Shown: positions 1 to 6,644 of the stretch, piece after piece | Numbering within the stretch: the stretch's first letter is position 1 | Layout: every line of letters starts with the position of its first letter | DNA from: Verrucomicrobiota bacterium | GTDB lineage: Bacteria > Verrucomicrobiota > Verrucomicrobiia > Limisphaerales > JADLHS01 | Reading direction: 5' to 3' | Assembly: GCA_004297495.1 (NCBI GenBank) | Contig: SCTL01000801.1 | Location: 1 to 6,865 of the forward strand | DNA: 6,865 nt | Program-made: the position numbers and the translations under genes | The notes under the pieces: generated by a model | What the model was told of the DNA's origin: nothing | What the model saw: the letters and a program-made list of their open reading frames with translations, nothing else | Database searches by the model: none

Positions 1-37
1 TTGTTAAACCGGTCCGAATAGATCTGCATGTCGTCCG
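1..37 (-). repeat. Repeat copy A, inside GH62 gene (DDMQIYSDRFNN segment)
   Basis: Aligned by eye with 1094-1130: 33 of 37 bases are identical, with differences at repeat positions 8, 15, 25 and 30. The flanks to the right (38 onward versus 1131 onward) do not match. Both copies are read in the same codon phase relative to the repeat. Two of the four differences are synonymous; the others change Q to L and F to L. The left limit of the repeat is unknown because it coincides with the first base of the window. Confidence 0.85.
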
Positions 38-1070
38 ACGGTTGAATCAACGTAAGCAGCCCCGGCCGCCAGGGGATCTGCGTGTAATTGGTAATTGACG
101 GGTCGTTAGTGTTTTTCCACCCCTGGTAAAGAAATTGCAAATTGCCTGGGTCAATCGTCTGCGTCTGGTCGGGGTTGTTGCGAACTATATCACCGTGGCT
201 GATGTCGACCGCCCAAGCGTTGCCGTTGGGGAACGTGATGTTGTTCTTGCCGGCGAAGGGATTGCCCTCGGTCGCCGCCAGCGGAGTCCACGAACCCCCG
301 AGACTGGTCGCGGTAAAGGATCGGAAGTATCTTCCCGCAGCGCCCTCCGCCTCGACGATCATGAGGTATTGGGGGGTCGTCCCCGCAATTGTGTAAACCT
401 GCACGGCCTCGAACAGGTTTTCCGTCGTGTCAGTCATGATGATTGACGAGTTGGTGAAGGTTCCCGGGAAGCTGCCGATGGGCATGGACGCCCGGTGGAT
501 GGTGCCGTCGTCAAACGCGTAAAACAAATAGGCGTTCGTGCTGTCGCAGATCACCGTAGTGTCGAGAGAGTTTCCCTGGTAGAGAGGCTGTGGCGCCGAC
601 CAGCCATTCGGGTTGGCGGGATTGGTCGAGGTCAGATACTGGGCACCCCACTGGTATGTTAGAACCCAGATATTCTTCGGGGCGAAATAGAACAGCGTAG
701 GCGCAACGGTCCCTACCGACATCTGATACTGTTGGGCAGTGGCCATCTCAGACCAATTGGTAAAGGTCATCATGCCCCCGCCCCAACTCCCTGCGCTGTC
801 GGCCGTCGTAAAGTAAACGATGTATTTGCCGTTGGAGTGGACGCAAGTAAAGTCCTTCATGGCGAGCGACCCGTTCTGTGGCGTGGCCAGTGGAGCCGTC
901 GAGGTCCATTTGAATGTCGAGGGCAGCACGCCATTCTGCGCGAAACAGACGGGTGATGAACACCAGGTTGCTAAAAGCCATAGGAGTGAAGCGACCGTAA
1001 AAAAGCCTTTTCCCCACGTTGTTGCAAATGAGCAGCGCAACGTCAATGAGGTCAATTTGATTTGATTCAC
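1..1070 (-). CDS. GH62 alpha-L-arabinofuranosidase, secreted, 3' end cut by the window edge
   Basis: This enzyme would remove alpha-L-arabinofuranosyl side groups from arabinoxylan or arabinan outside the cytoplasm. I translated the strand directly: 356 codons are present from a GTG at 1070, with an in-frame stop upstream at 1089-1091 and no ATG between. The N-terminus has a hydrophobic signal segment (about residues 22-36), with likely cleavage after VCFA (residue 44). Family GH62 is recognised from a run of motifs: FKWTST (53-58), AMKDFTCV (70-77), YFAPKNIWVLTYQWG (128-142), NPNGWSAP (153-160), VICDSTNAYLF (173-183), LFEAVQVY (219-226), IVEAEG (238-243), GRYFRSFTA (246-254), NPFAGKNN (270-277), DISHG (289-293), NLQFLYQG (310-317) and PWRPGLLTL (333-341). 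By analogy with GH43/GH62 five-bladed propellers the active acids should be D73 (base), D176 and E221 (acid); this is inference. The catalytic domain ends near residue 341, and DDMQIYSDRFNN then starts a further module that leaves the window. The start could instead be TTG at 1055. No Shine-Dalgarno sequence is visible. Confidence 0.93.
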   Translation of the reverse strand, partial: MNQIKLTSLTLRCSFATTWGKGFFTVASLLWLLATWCSSPVCFAQNGVLPSTFKWTSTAPLATPQNGSLAMKDFTCVHSNGKYIVYFTTADSAGSWGGGMMTFTNWSEMATAQQYQMSVGTVAPTLFYFAPKNIWVLTYQWGAQYLTSTNPANPNGWSAPQPLYQGNSLDTTVICDSTNAYLFYAFDDGTIHRASMPIGSFPGTFTNSSIIMTDTTENLFEAVQVYTIAGTTPQYLMIVEAEGAAGRYFRSFTATSLGGSWTPLAATEGNPFAGKNNITFPNGNAWAVDISHGDIVRNNPDQTQTIDPGNLQFLYQGWKNTNDPSITNYTQIPWRPGLLTLIQPSDDMQIYSDRFN

Positions 1071-1074
1071 AGTT

Positions 1075-1203
1075 TCAATTCGATTGAGTCATGTTGTTAA
1101 GCCGGTCGGAATAGATCAGCATATCGTCCGTGGTGGCAGCGTGAATGGCCAGTCCGGAGAAAAGCAACACGGCTCTGAGCGAGCAGGATAGGAGCTTCAT
1201 CAT
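1075..1203 (-). pseudogene. Truncated secreted-protein stub: signal peptide plus start of a repeated module
   Basis: A 42-codon reading frame starts with two tandem ATG codons (1203 and 1200) and ends at TGA 1075-1077. It encodes a clear signal peptide, MMKLLSCSLRAVLLFSG followed by LAIHA, then ATTDDMLIYSDRLNN, then only MTQSN before the stop. The DDMLIYSDRLNN segment is nearly identical to residues 346-357 of the downstream GH62 protein, where it begins an extra C-terminal module. The parsimonious reading is the 5' end of a secreted, module-first protein whose remainder was lost, the junction lying just after NN. It begins 35 nt after the GH2 stop and ends 4 nt before the GH62 GTG, so it probably lies in the same transcript. 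It could instead be a translated leader that couples translation to GH62, or an assembly artefact. No function is assigned. Confidence 0.6.
1094..1130 (-). repeat. Repeat copy B, inside the truncated mini-ORF (DDMLIYSDRLNN segment)
   Basis: Partner of the copy at 1-37 (33/37 identical). On the coding strand the match ends after the codons for NN. The next bases (1093 down to 1075) read MTQSN and stop and show no resemblance to a continuing carbohydrate-binding-like module. The repeat is therefore a coding similarity between two secreted proteins rather than a recognisable mobile-element end: no inverted repeats or transposase are nearby. Confidence 0.85.
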
Positions 1204-1238
1204 AAAATATCGCATTGCAATTTCAGGCATTCAAACGC

Positions 1239-3719
1239 TCACGGCACGAAAGGTCGCAACGTGCAGGGTTGCGTATTCACCGTTGTAGTCACGGGCGCAA
1301 GACCGTCAGCGGCCGCCGTCAATTTGATTTCGCCCGTGTCCGTCGTGGACTGCACGATGATTTGCGCGAGGCCATTGAACAGGCTGCGTTGCCAGACCGG
1401 CGATGGCGACTGTCCGGTGGCGATGAATTGATCGGGTTCGTGCGACGACGGGTCGCCGTTGCCGACGCCGATGATTTTGCCGGGGCCGGCGAGTTCAAAG
1501 GTGATGAGGTTGTCCGCCGTGGGAACCATCCGGCCCTGCGCGTCGGCAACCTGGACGGTGATGACGGAAACATCTTCGCCATCGGCAGCGAGCGCGGCGC
1601 GGTGCGGCGTGAGTCGAATCGCGGCGGGCTGGCCGGTGGATTCAACTTTGGCGGTGAGGATTTCTTTTCCGCCCTTGAAGCCGCGAGCGAGCAGCGTGCC
1701 CGGCGCGTATCTTACCGGCCATTCGAGGTGCGAGTTTTTCGGCATCGGCTTTCGGCCCAGGCTCTGGCCGTTGAGAAAGAGTTCGACTGCTTCGCAATTG
1801 CTGTGCGCCCAGACGCTGATCTCCTGGCCTTCCCGGCCCGGCCAGTTCCAGTGCGGGAAAACATGCAGCACCGGCTCCTCGGTCCACCACGCTTTCAAAT
1901 AAAAACTGCCGTCCTTGGGAAAGCCGCAGAGGTCGAGAATGCCGAATTGCGACGCGATGGCCGGCCAGTTAAAGGGCGTCGGTTCGCCCCGATAATCGAA
2001 GCCGGTCCAGATGCACATGCCCGCAAGGAATGGACGGTCGGCATAGTGCGACCACGCCTGTTCGAGGCTCGAACCCCAAGTGGACGGGTCCCAATCGTAA
2101 GCGCGCAGGTGGCACCTGGCGCGGTCGTCAAAGTAGATGCCGCGCGTCTGGTTGAAGGCGCATTCCTCGGTGCCGACGATGGGTTGGCTGGGACGGCGCG
2201 CGTGCCATAGGTCGGTGGTGAAGCCACTGCCTTTCATGTTGTCGAGGTAGTTCAACCCCGCGACCTCGATGACCTCGGAATGTCCATGCCCCCAGCCGCC
2301 GCTGATGGCGACGGTAACGGGGCGCGTGTCGTCAATCTGCTTCACCCAGCGCTGCATCGTCGAGGCGATGCGCACGCCGACGTCGTTGCCTTCGATGCGC
2401 CATTCCTCGTTGCCGATGGACCAGAGGACGACACAAGGATGGTTGCGGTCGCGGAGTAACATGCTTTTGAGTTGGTCGTGGTGATATTGCGTCGTGCCCA
2501 TCAGGCGGTTCTCGTCAATCACCACCATGCCGAGCCGGTCGCAGGCGTCGAGCAACTCGGGCGTGGGCGGATTGTGCGAGGCGCGATAGGCGTTGCAGCC
2601 GAATTTCTTCAGCTCCGCGATGCGAAATTCCTGCAACGCATCGGGAATGGCGGCACCGACACCCGCGTGATCCTGATGATTGTCCGTGCCCTTGAGTTTG
2701 ACGTGCTGGCCGTTGAGGAAGAATCCTTCGTTGGCGTCGAAGCGAATTGAGCGAATCCCAAACGTCGTTTCGTAACGGTCTACCACCGCGCCGCCGGAAC
2801 TGATTGTCGTGATGAGTTTGTGCAGGTGCGGCGTTTCAATGGACCAGAGCTTGGGATGAGCGACTGACATGAAATTGGTGAACTCGCTGCTGGCGCCCGC
2901 GGTGAGGTTGAGTTGGTTCGCATTTCGGGTGGCGACAACCTTGCCTTCGCCGTCCAAGATCGTTTGTTCAATGGCGAACTTCGCGGCGTTCGTGCCTTCG
3001 TTGGCAATGGAGACGCGCGCGGTGAGGTGCGCTGAGTTGAGGCGCAGTTCCGAAGTGACGAACGTGCCATGCCGCTCGACGTGCAACGGCGCAGTTTTCA
3101 CGAGCCACACGTGACGATAAATTCCCGCGCCCTCGTAGAACCAGCCTTCCTCCAGCGACGCGTCCGCGCGCACGACGATGACATTCTCGCCGCCGTAGTT
3201 GAGAAACTCCGTGAGGTTGTAGGCGAAGCTGCGGTAGCCGCTTTCCTCGCGACCGAGGAAATGGCCGTTGATCCAAACAACGGAATCGCGAAACACGCCA
3301 TCGAACTCGATGCTGATGCGCTTGCCAAGATCGGACGCGGGAATAGTGAACCGCTTGCGATACCAGCCGACGCTCGACTCGGGGAAGTTGCGGCCAATCG
3401 CTTTGTAACCGTGGCTCTTGCTGCCGCGCTCGCCGAAGGGTAGTTCCACCGCCCAATCGTGGGGCAGGTTGAGCTTGCACCAGCCGCTGTCATCGAAGTC
3501 CGGTGCGGAAGCGCCCGAACCGTATCCCGTCTTGGCAAAATAGGAGAACTCACCCGTCGCGTGCTGAAAATCCTTCGCCACGTCCGCGGCATGGCCGAGC
3601 GCGAAACGCCAACCGAAGTCCATCAAAAGCCGCTCGCGAGGAGCGTCAGCGGATAGACCTCGATCAGCAAATAGAACAACCGACGCGAGGAGAAGTGCAA
3701 TAAGTGTGGAGCGTTTCAT
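1239..3719 (-). CDS. Secreted glycoside hydrolase family 2 protein (probable beta-galactosidase)
   Basis: Hydrolyses terminal beta-glycosidic bonds by the retaining GH2 mechanism; beta-galactosidase is the best guess, but specificity cannot be read from sequence alone. The 826-residue protein starts with MKRSTLIALLLASVVLF and a likely cleavage after GLSA (residue 24). Domain order: GH2 sugar-binding jelly roll (about 28-208, with LPHDWAVE, GWYRKRF, FDGVFRDSVVWING and GIYRHVWL), GH2 Ig-like domain (about 212-322), TIM barrel (about 323-610, with FGIRSIRFD, FFLNGQHVKLKG, YRASHNPPTPELLDACDRLG and DENRLMG), then C-terminal beta domains (about 615-695 with AVELFLNGQSLG, and 697-815 resembling the extra invasin-like domain of many GH2 enzymes). 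The acid/base is E438 in LWSIGNEE; the nucleophile is most likely E518 in VGTEEC. The open frame extends 74 codons upstream to 3941, but that stretch has no signal or domain and overlaps the divergent gene, so ATG 3719 is preferred. No clear Shine-Dalgarno sequence is seen. It probably heads an operon with the mini-ORF and GH62. Confidence 0.94.
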   Translation of the reverse strand: MKRSTLIALLLASVVLFADRGLSADAPRERLLMDFGWRFALGHAADVAKDFQHATGEFSYFAKTGYGSGASAPDFDDSGWCKLNLPHDWAVELPFGERGSKSHGYKAIGRNFPESSVGWYRKRFTIPASDLGKRISIEFDGVFRDSVVWINGHFLGREESGYRSFAYNLTEFLNYGGENVIVVRADASLEEGWFYEGAGIYRHVWLVKTAPLHVERHGTFVTSELRLNSAHLTARVSIANEGTNAAKFAIEQTILDGEGKVVATRNANQLNLTAGASSEFTNFMSVAHPKLWSIETPHLHKLITTISSGGAVVDRYETTFGIRSIRFDANEGFFLNGQHVKLKGTDNHQDHAGVGAAIPDALQEFRIAELKKFGCNAYRASHNPPTPELLDACDRLGMVVIDENRLMGTTQYHHDQLKSMLLRDRNHPCVVLWSIGNEEWRIEGNDVGVRIASTMQRWVKQIDDTRPVTVAISGGWGHGHSEVIEVAGLNYLDNMKGSGFTTDLWHARRPSQPIVGTEECAFNQTRGIYFDDRARCHLRAYDWDPSTWGSSLEQAWSHYADRPFLAGMCIWTGFDYRGEPTPFNWPAIASQFGILDLCGFPKDGSFYLKAWWTEEPVLHVFPHWNWPGREGQEISVWAHSNCEAVELFLNGQSLGRKPMPKNSHLEWPVRYAPGTLLARGFKGGKEILTAKVESTGQPAAIRLTPHRAALAADGEDVSVITVQVADAQGRMVPTADNLITFELAGPGKIIGVGNGDPSSHEPDQFIATGQSPSPVWQRSLFNGLAQIIVQSTTDTGEIKLTAAADGLAPVTTTVNTQPCTLRPFVP

Positions 3720-3962
3720 TGACTGGTGGCTGATAGTGAAGCAATGCCACAGGTTTTGATTGTCGTTAAAAGTGATGATCTGATTTCGCCCGAGAAAACG
3801 GGGGTATTTCGCGATGATTTGCGACGTGCCGTGAGTTTTGATGACATGACAGTCGCCGGGGTTTGACTTAGAAACTAACCATGAATTCATCCTTGTCATC
3901 GCATTGGCGTCCGTCATGCGCGTTTCCGGATGGATGTCCACAACCCAACTAAACCGACCGCT
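3720..3962. promoter_or_regulatory. Divergent intergenic region between GH2 and LamG/Ig genes
   Basis: This 243-nt stretch separates the two divergent starts and must hold promoters for both directions if they are expressed separately. What can be seen is weak. A TTGACT at 3863-3868 (plus) resembles a -35 box but has no good -10 at normal spacing. A perfect 10-bp palindrome, ATGAATTCAT, lies at 3881-3890, and a short CCCG/CGGG inverted pair lies near 3789-3802. Neither start codon has a recognisable Shine-Dalgarno sequence. No regulator gene is in the window. The assignment as a control region rests on position, not on a recognised motif. Confidence 0.4.
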
Positions 3963-6560
3963 ATGAACTCCACCAATAAACTCCTGACAACTACCTCACC
4001 CCGGGCTGTCAAGCTCGCCGGCTTGCTCGTCTTGCTCTTGCTGATTGGCATCAGCCAGGCGCGCGCCACTCAAACCGTCCGCGAACTCTTCGACAAGATC
4101 GGCAACAGCGACTACATCTCCATTGACGGTCTGGGCAGCGGCGGATCATCGGTGGGATTGCAAGGAACGTGGGCGGTCAGCCCGCAAGGAACCATAGACA
4201 GTACGAATGCCACCAGCACATGCATTGTTTACAAGGACACGTGGAGCCTGGACTGGCCGATTTCGCCTTACCAATACGATGGTACTTTGCTGGGCCATAA
4301 CGCCGGCCAGAATGGGTTGCTGAATTTCAACGCAGGCGGGAATCTGAACGCGACGCTCATTGATCCCGAAACCGGATTGCCCTTTGGCAATTATGCGCCC
4401 AAGTCCTACGCGACGCGCCCACTGACGCCTGGCGCGCAGATTAATTTTCAAGCCAATGGCACCTACTACTTCTGCGTGCGCATCGTGAAGGGTTATCCTT
4501 GGAATGCGGGGGATAACTCGATGGGATTGGGCTTTTCCACCGGTGGCACCACCAACGATCACTTCGTCGGTGTTGGCGTTACCCGGACCAGTACTTTCCT
4601 GGCGGCGGATGGACTGACAGAGTTGACCAATACCTCTTACATATCGGCGGGTACGCTGGGACAGGCTGGAATCACAGGCCACGAGTGGGACTCGGGCGGG
4701 CCGTATTATCCCAATACCAATGGCCCGGCCGGTTTGTGGGCCGTCGGAGATGGCACGCACGCGGGGCTGCTGGTGGGACAACTCACCACCACTTCAAGCG
4801 GAGCTTCCACGCTGAAAGTGAAAAGCTATCTGCGAAACGCGGGCCCGATTGACCTGGATCCCAATTTGATTGCTTGGGACGCGACTTATGATTTCACCGA
4901 AACCAACGTGATGACCCAGCTGTTGGTCTGGATGCACGGAACTGGCGCATCGGAGTACGACGCGATCCGAGTGGGCACGAGTTATGGTGATGTGATTGGG
5001 TTTGAACTGATCGGCGCGCCCCAGGGGAGCCCGGCCAATACGAATTATGCGGGCACGACCGTGACGATTTCGCAAAATGCGGGGCTGAACACCGGCCCGA
5101 TTCCGATGTCGTTTCAGTGGCGCAGCAACGGCGTGGATATTGTGGATGCGACCAACGCAACGCTGGTGTTGACGGGCCCGACGACGGATTACTCGGCTAA
5201 TTACAGCGTGGCGGCGAGCAATTATTACGGCTCCGGCACCAGCCCGGAAACTTATATCATGTTTTTGCCCGCCGTGCCGCCGTTCTTCACGATGCAACCG
5301 CAACCGGTCGCGCTTAGCCGCTATGTCGGTGCTTCGTCAGCCACATTCACGGTCGCCGTGGATGGCACGCCGCCATATACCTACCAATGGGAACATGCTG
5401 GCACCAATATCGGATCGCCCACGACTACCACGGCTATGACCAATACACTGACGATTGCTCCGATCACAGTCGCTGACGCGGGTAGTTACACCGTGACGGT
5501 TACGAATCAGTTCGGCTCGACCAACTCCGCAGTGGCAACGCTCAGTGTGATCATACCGTCAACCAACTCGTATGCAGCCGCGCTTTTGAATCTTCCCACC
5601 AATCCGACCAATTTGTTCGGCTATTGGCGCATGGATGATGCCCTCACAACGAACTACCCCACGCTTCAGAATTACTGGAACGGCCTAAACGGTTCGGTGA
5701 ACGCTTCGGACTTGGGTGCCGGTAAAATCGTCGCCGGAGTCGCAGGCGCACCGTATCCGGCTTTCCCCACACCCCACCTGGCCACCGAACTTGGTGCCAA
5801 TGGTGGAATGTGGTGGCTGCCCTACCGCGTGGATCTGTACAACCTGCCGAGCGCCCAAACCAACATGACCTTTACCATGTGGGTGAAAGGCGGTGTCCGG
5901 TTGATGGCCCGCAACTTCTATGGCCAGGGCTACGGTTTGGAAAATCAAGGCGGCAACGCCATCCGCTTCTACTGGGGCGCTTACAACTCCACGAACGGGG
6001 TCCGGACTGCCCAGTGGGACACCGGCCTGAGCGCGCCACAGAATGAATGGACGTTTGTGGCCTTGGTCGTGAATGGTAATAACGCAACTGTTCATGTGGG
6101 TAGCAAGACTTCCTTCACTTCAGCGAGCACTGCCGATATTGGCGGCATCCCTGATCCCGAGAACGGTGGCTACATGACCCTCGTTAACTCCACCACCATC
6201 GGCGAGTCCAATCTCCGCCTTGGCGTGGGCCGTAATCCGATTCCTTGGGCCGACGATGGCGGCGGAGCTCCGTGGACCTCCACGGGTGGAACCTGGAGCG
6301 ACATTGCGGTGATGTACCAAGCGCTGACGCCCGCACAAGTCAAGGGACTGTTCGTAGCCGGCGCCGGTCTGTGGATTGATGGCACCCCGGACGGCAGCGG
6401 CAACCTGATCCTAAACTGGGTTACGGGATACACGTTGCAGGAAGCCAGCGTCGTCACCGGCCCCTGGACCGACATTGGCGCGGCGACTCCGCCGAACTAC
6501 TCTGTGCCGATTTCGCCGACGGGCTCGAAATTCTATCGCGTCAAGCCGGTTGGATTCTAA
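3963..6560 (+). CDS. Large secreted Ig-like and LamG-domain protein
   Basis: The role is not known; the architecture suggests an extracellular or cell-surface protein that binds glycans or mediates adhesion. I chose ATG 3963 (865 residues), where MNSTNKLL leads into a hydrophobic core LAGLLVLLLLIGI and likely cleavage after SQARA (residue 35); ATG 3930 would add 11 residues before the signal. Regions: an N-terminal beta-rich part (about 36-350) with no family I can name, containing SSVGLQGTWAVSP and GLLVGQL; Ig-like domain 1 (about 351-436, FQWRSNG, then TTDYSANYSVAASNYYGS); Ig-like domain 2 (about 437-530, YQWEHAGTNI, then VADAGSYTVTVTNQFGS); a LamG/concanavalin-like domain (about 547-800, FGYWRMDD, MTFTMWVKGG, NEWTFVALVVNG, WSDIAVMYQALTPAQV); and a short C-terminal module (about 803-865) ending FYRVKPVGF. 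No catalytic motif is recognised. It is divergent from the GH2/GH62 genes, is followed by a strong hairpin, and is rich in T, N, G and S, as usual for secreted beta proteins. Confidence 0.88.
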   Translation: MNSTNKLLTTTSPRAVKLAGLLVLLLLIGISQARATQTVRELFDKIGNSDYISIDGLGSGGSSVGLQGTWAVSPQGTIDSTNATSTCIVYKDTWSLDWPISPYQYDGTLLGHNAGQNGLLNFNAGGNLNATLIDPETGLPFGNYAPKSYATRPLTPGAQINFQANGTYYFCVRIVKGYPWNAGDNSMGLGFSTGGTTNDHFVGVGVTRTSTFLAADGLTELTNTSYISAGTLGQAGITGHEWDSGGPYYPNTNGPAGLWAVGDGTHAGLLVGQLTTTSSGASTLKVKSYLRNAGPIDLDPNLIAWDATYDFTETNVMTQLLVWMHGTGASEYDAIRVGTSYGDVIGFELIGAPQGSPANTNYAGTTVTISQNAGLNTGPIPMSFQWRSNGVDIVDATNATLVLTGPTTDYSANYSVAASNYYGSGTSPETYIMFLPAVPPFFTMQPQPVALSRYVGASSATFTVAVDGTPPYTYQWEHAGTNIGSPTTTTAMTNTLTIAPITVADAGSYTVTVTNQFGSTNSAVATLSVIIPSTNSYAAALLNLPTNPTNLFGYWRMDDALTTNYPTLQNYWNGLNGSVNASDLGAGKIVAGVAGAPYPAFPTPHLATELGANGGMWWLPYRVDLYNLPSAQTNMTFTMWVKGGVRLMARNFYGQGYGLENQGGNAIRFYWGAYNSTNGVRTAQWDTGLSAPQNEWTFVALVVNGNNATVHVGSKTSFTSASTADIGGIPDPENGGYMTLVNSTTIGESNLRLGVGRNPIPWADDGGGAPWTSTGGTWSDIAVMYQALTPAQVKGLFVAGAGLWIDGTPDGSGNLILNWVTGYTLQEASVVTGPWTDIGAATPPNYSVPISPTGSKFYRVKPVGF

Positions 6561-6578
6561 CAAGTCTTAGCATTTGCA

Positions 6579-6612
6579 ACGCGGGTGCTGGACACAACTC
6601 TGGCACCCGCGT
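6579..6612 (+). terminator. Strong hairpin after the LamG/Ig gene, probable terminator
   Basis: The arm ACGCGGGTGC (6579-6588) is perfectly complementary to GCACCCGCGT (6603-6612). Two G-U pairs and two further Watson-Crick pairs extend the stem to about 14 pairs around a 6-nt loop (6593-6598). It begins 19 nt after the stop codon. The following bases (CTTGGTCT) are only moderately T-rich, so it may be a weak intrinsic terminator or an mRNA 3'-end stabiliser. It separates this gene from the pseudopilin gene. Confidence 0.65.
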
Positions 6613-6644
6613 CTTGGTCTGACAGTCTTGGGAATTGCAAAATC

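Noticed and set aside
748..1017. An 89-codon minus-strand frame beginning MGKRLFYGRF
   Set aside because: It is a shifted frame over the start of the GH62 gene. The neighbouring frame carries unmistakable GH62 motifs and stays open to the window edge.
1..1130. The 37-bp repeat pair as ends of an insertion sequence or att sites
   Set aside because: The repeats are direct, imperfect and coding in the same phase, and the DNA between them encodes a GH62 enzyme with no transposase or integrase. Shared protein-domain ancestry is the simpler explanation.
1068..1203. The mini-ORF as the true N-terminus of GH62 joined by a frameshift
   Set aside because: GH62 has its own signal peptide after GTG 1070, so joining would place two signal peptides in series. 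The mini-ORF's tail matches the C-terminal, not N-terminal, part of the GH62 protein.
1215..2210. A 331-codon open frame on the plus strand
   Set aside because: It lies wholly antisense to the C-terminal half of the GH2 gene, has low-complexity Arg/Ala/Gly-rich composition and no recognisable domain. GC-rich codon use on the minus strand explains the absence of stops.
3881..3890. Palindrome ATGAATTCAT as an operator
   Set aside because: A single 10-bp palindrome without a second copy, extension or nearby regulator can occur by chance, so it is mentioned only within the intergenic entry.
3720..3941. A 74-codon in-frame N-terminal extension of the GH2 gene
   Set aside because: The extension lacks domain character, would bury a good signal peptide internally, and overlaps the divergent gene's possible ATG at 3930. 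The start at 3719 explains the protein better.
4146..4781. A 211-codon minus-strand frame
   Set aside because: It is antisense to the N-terminal region of the LamG/Ig gene, with no domain or signal peptide; the plus frame is continuous and coherent.
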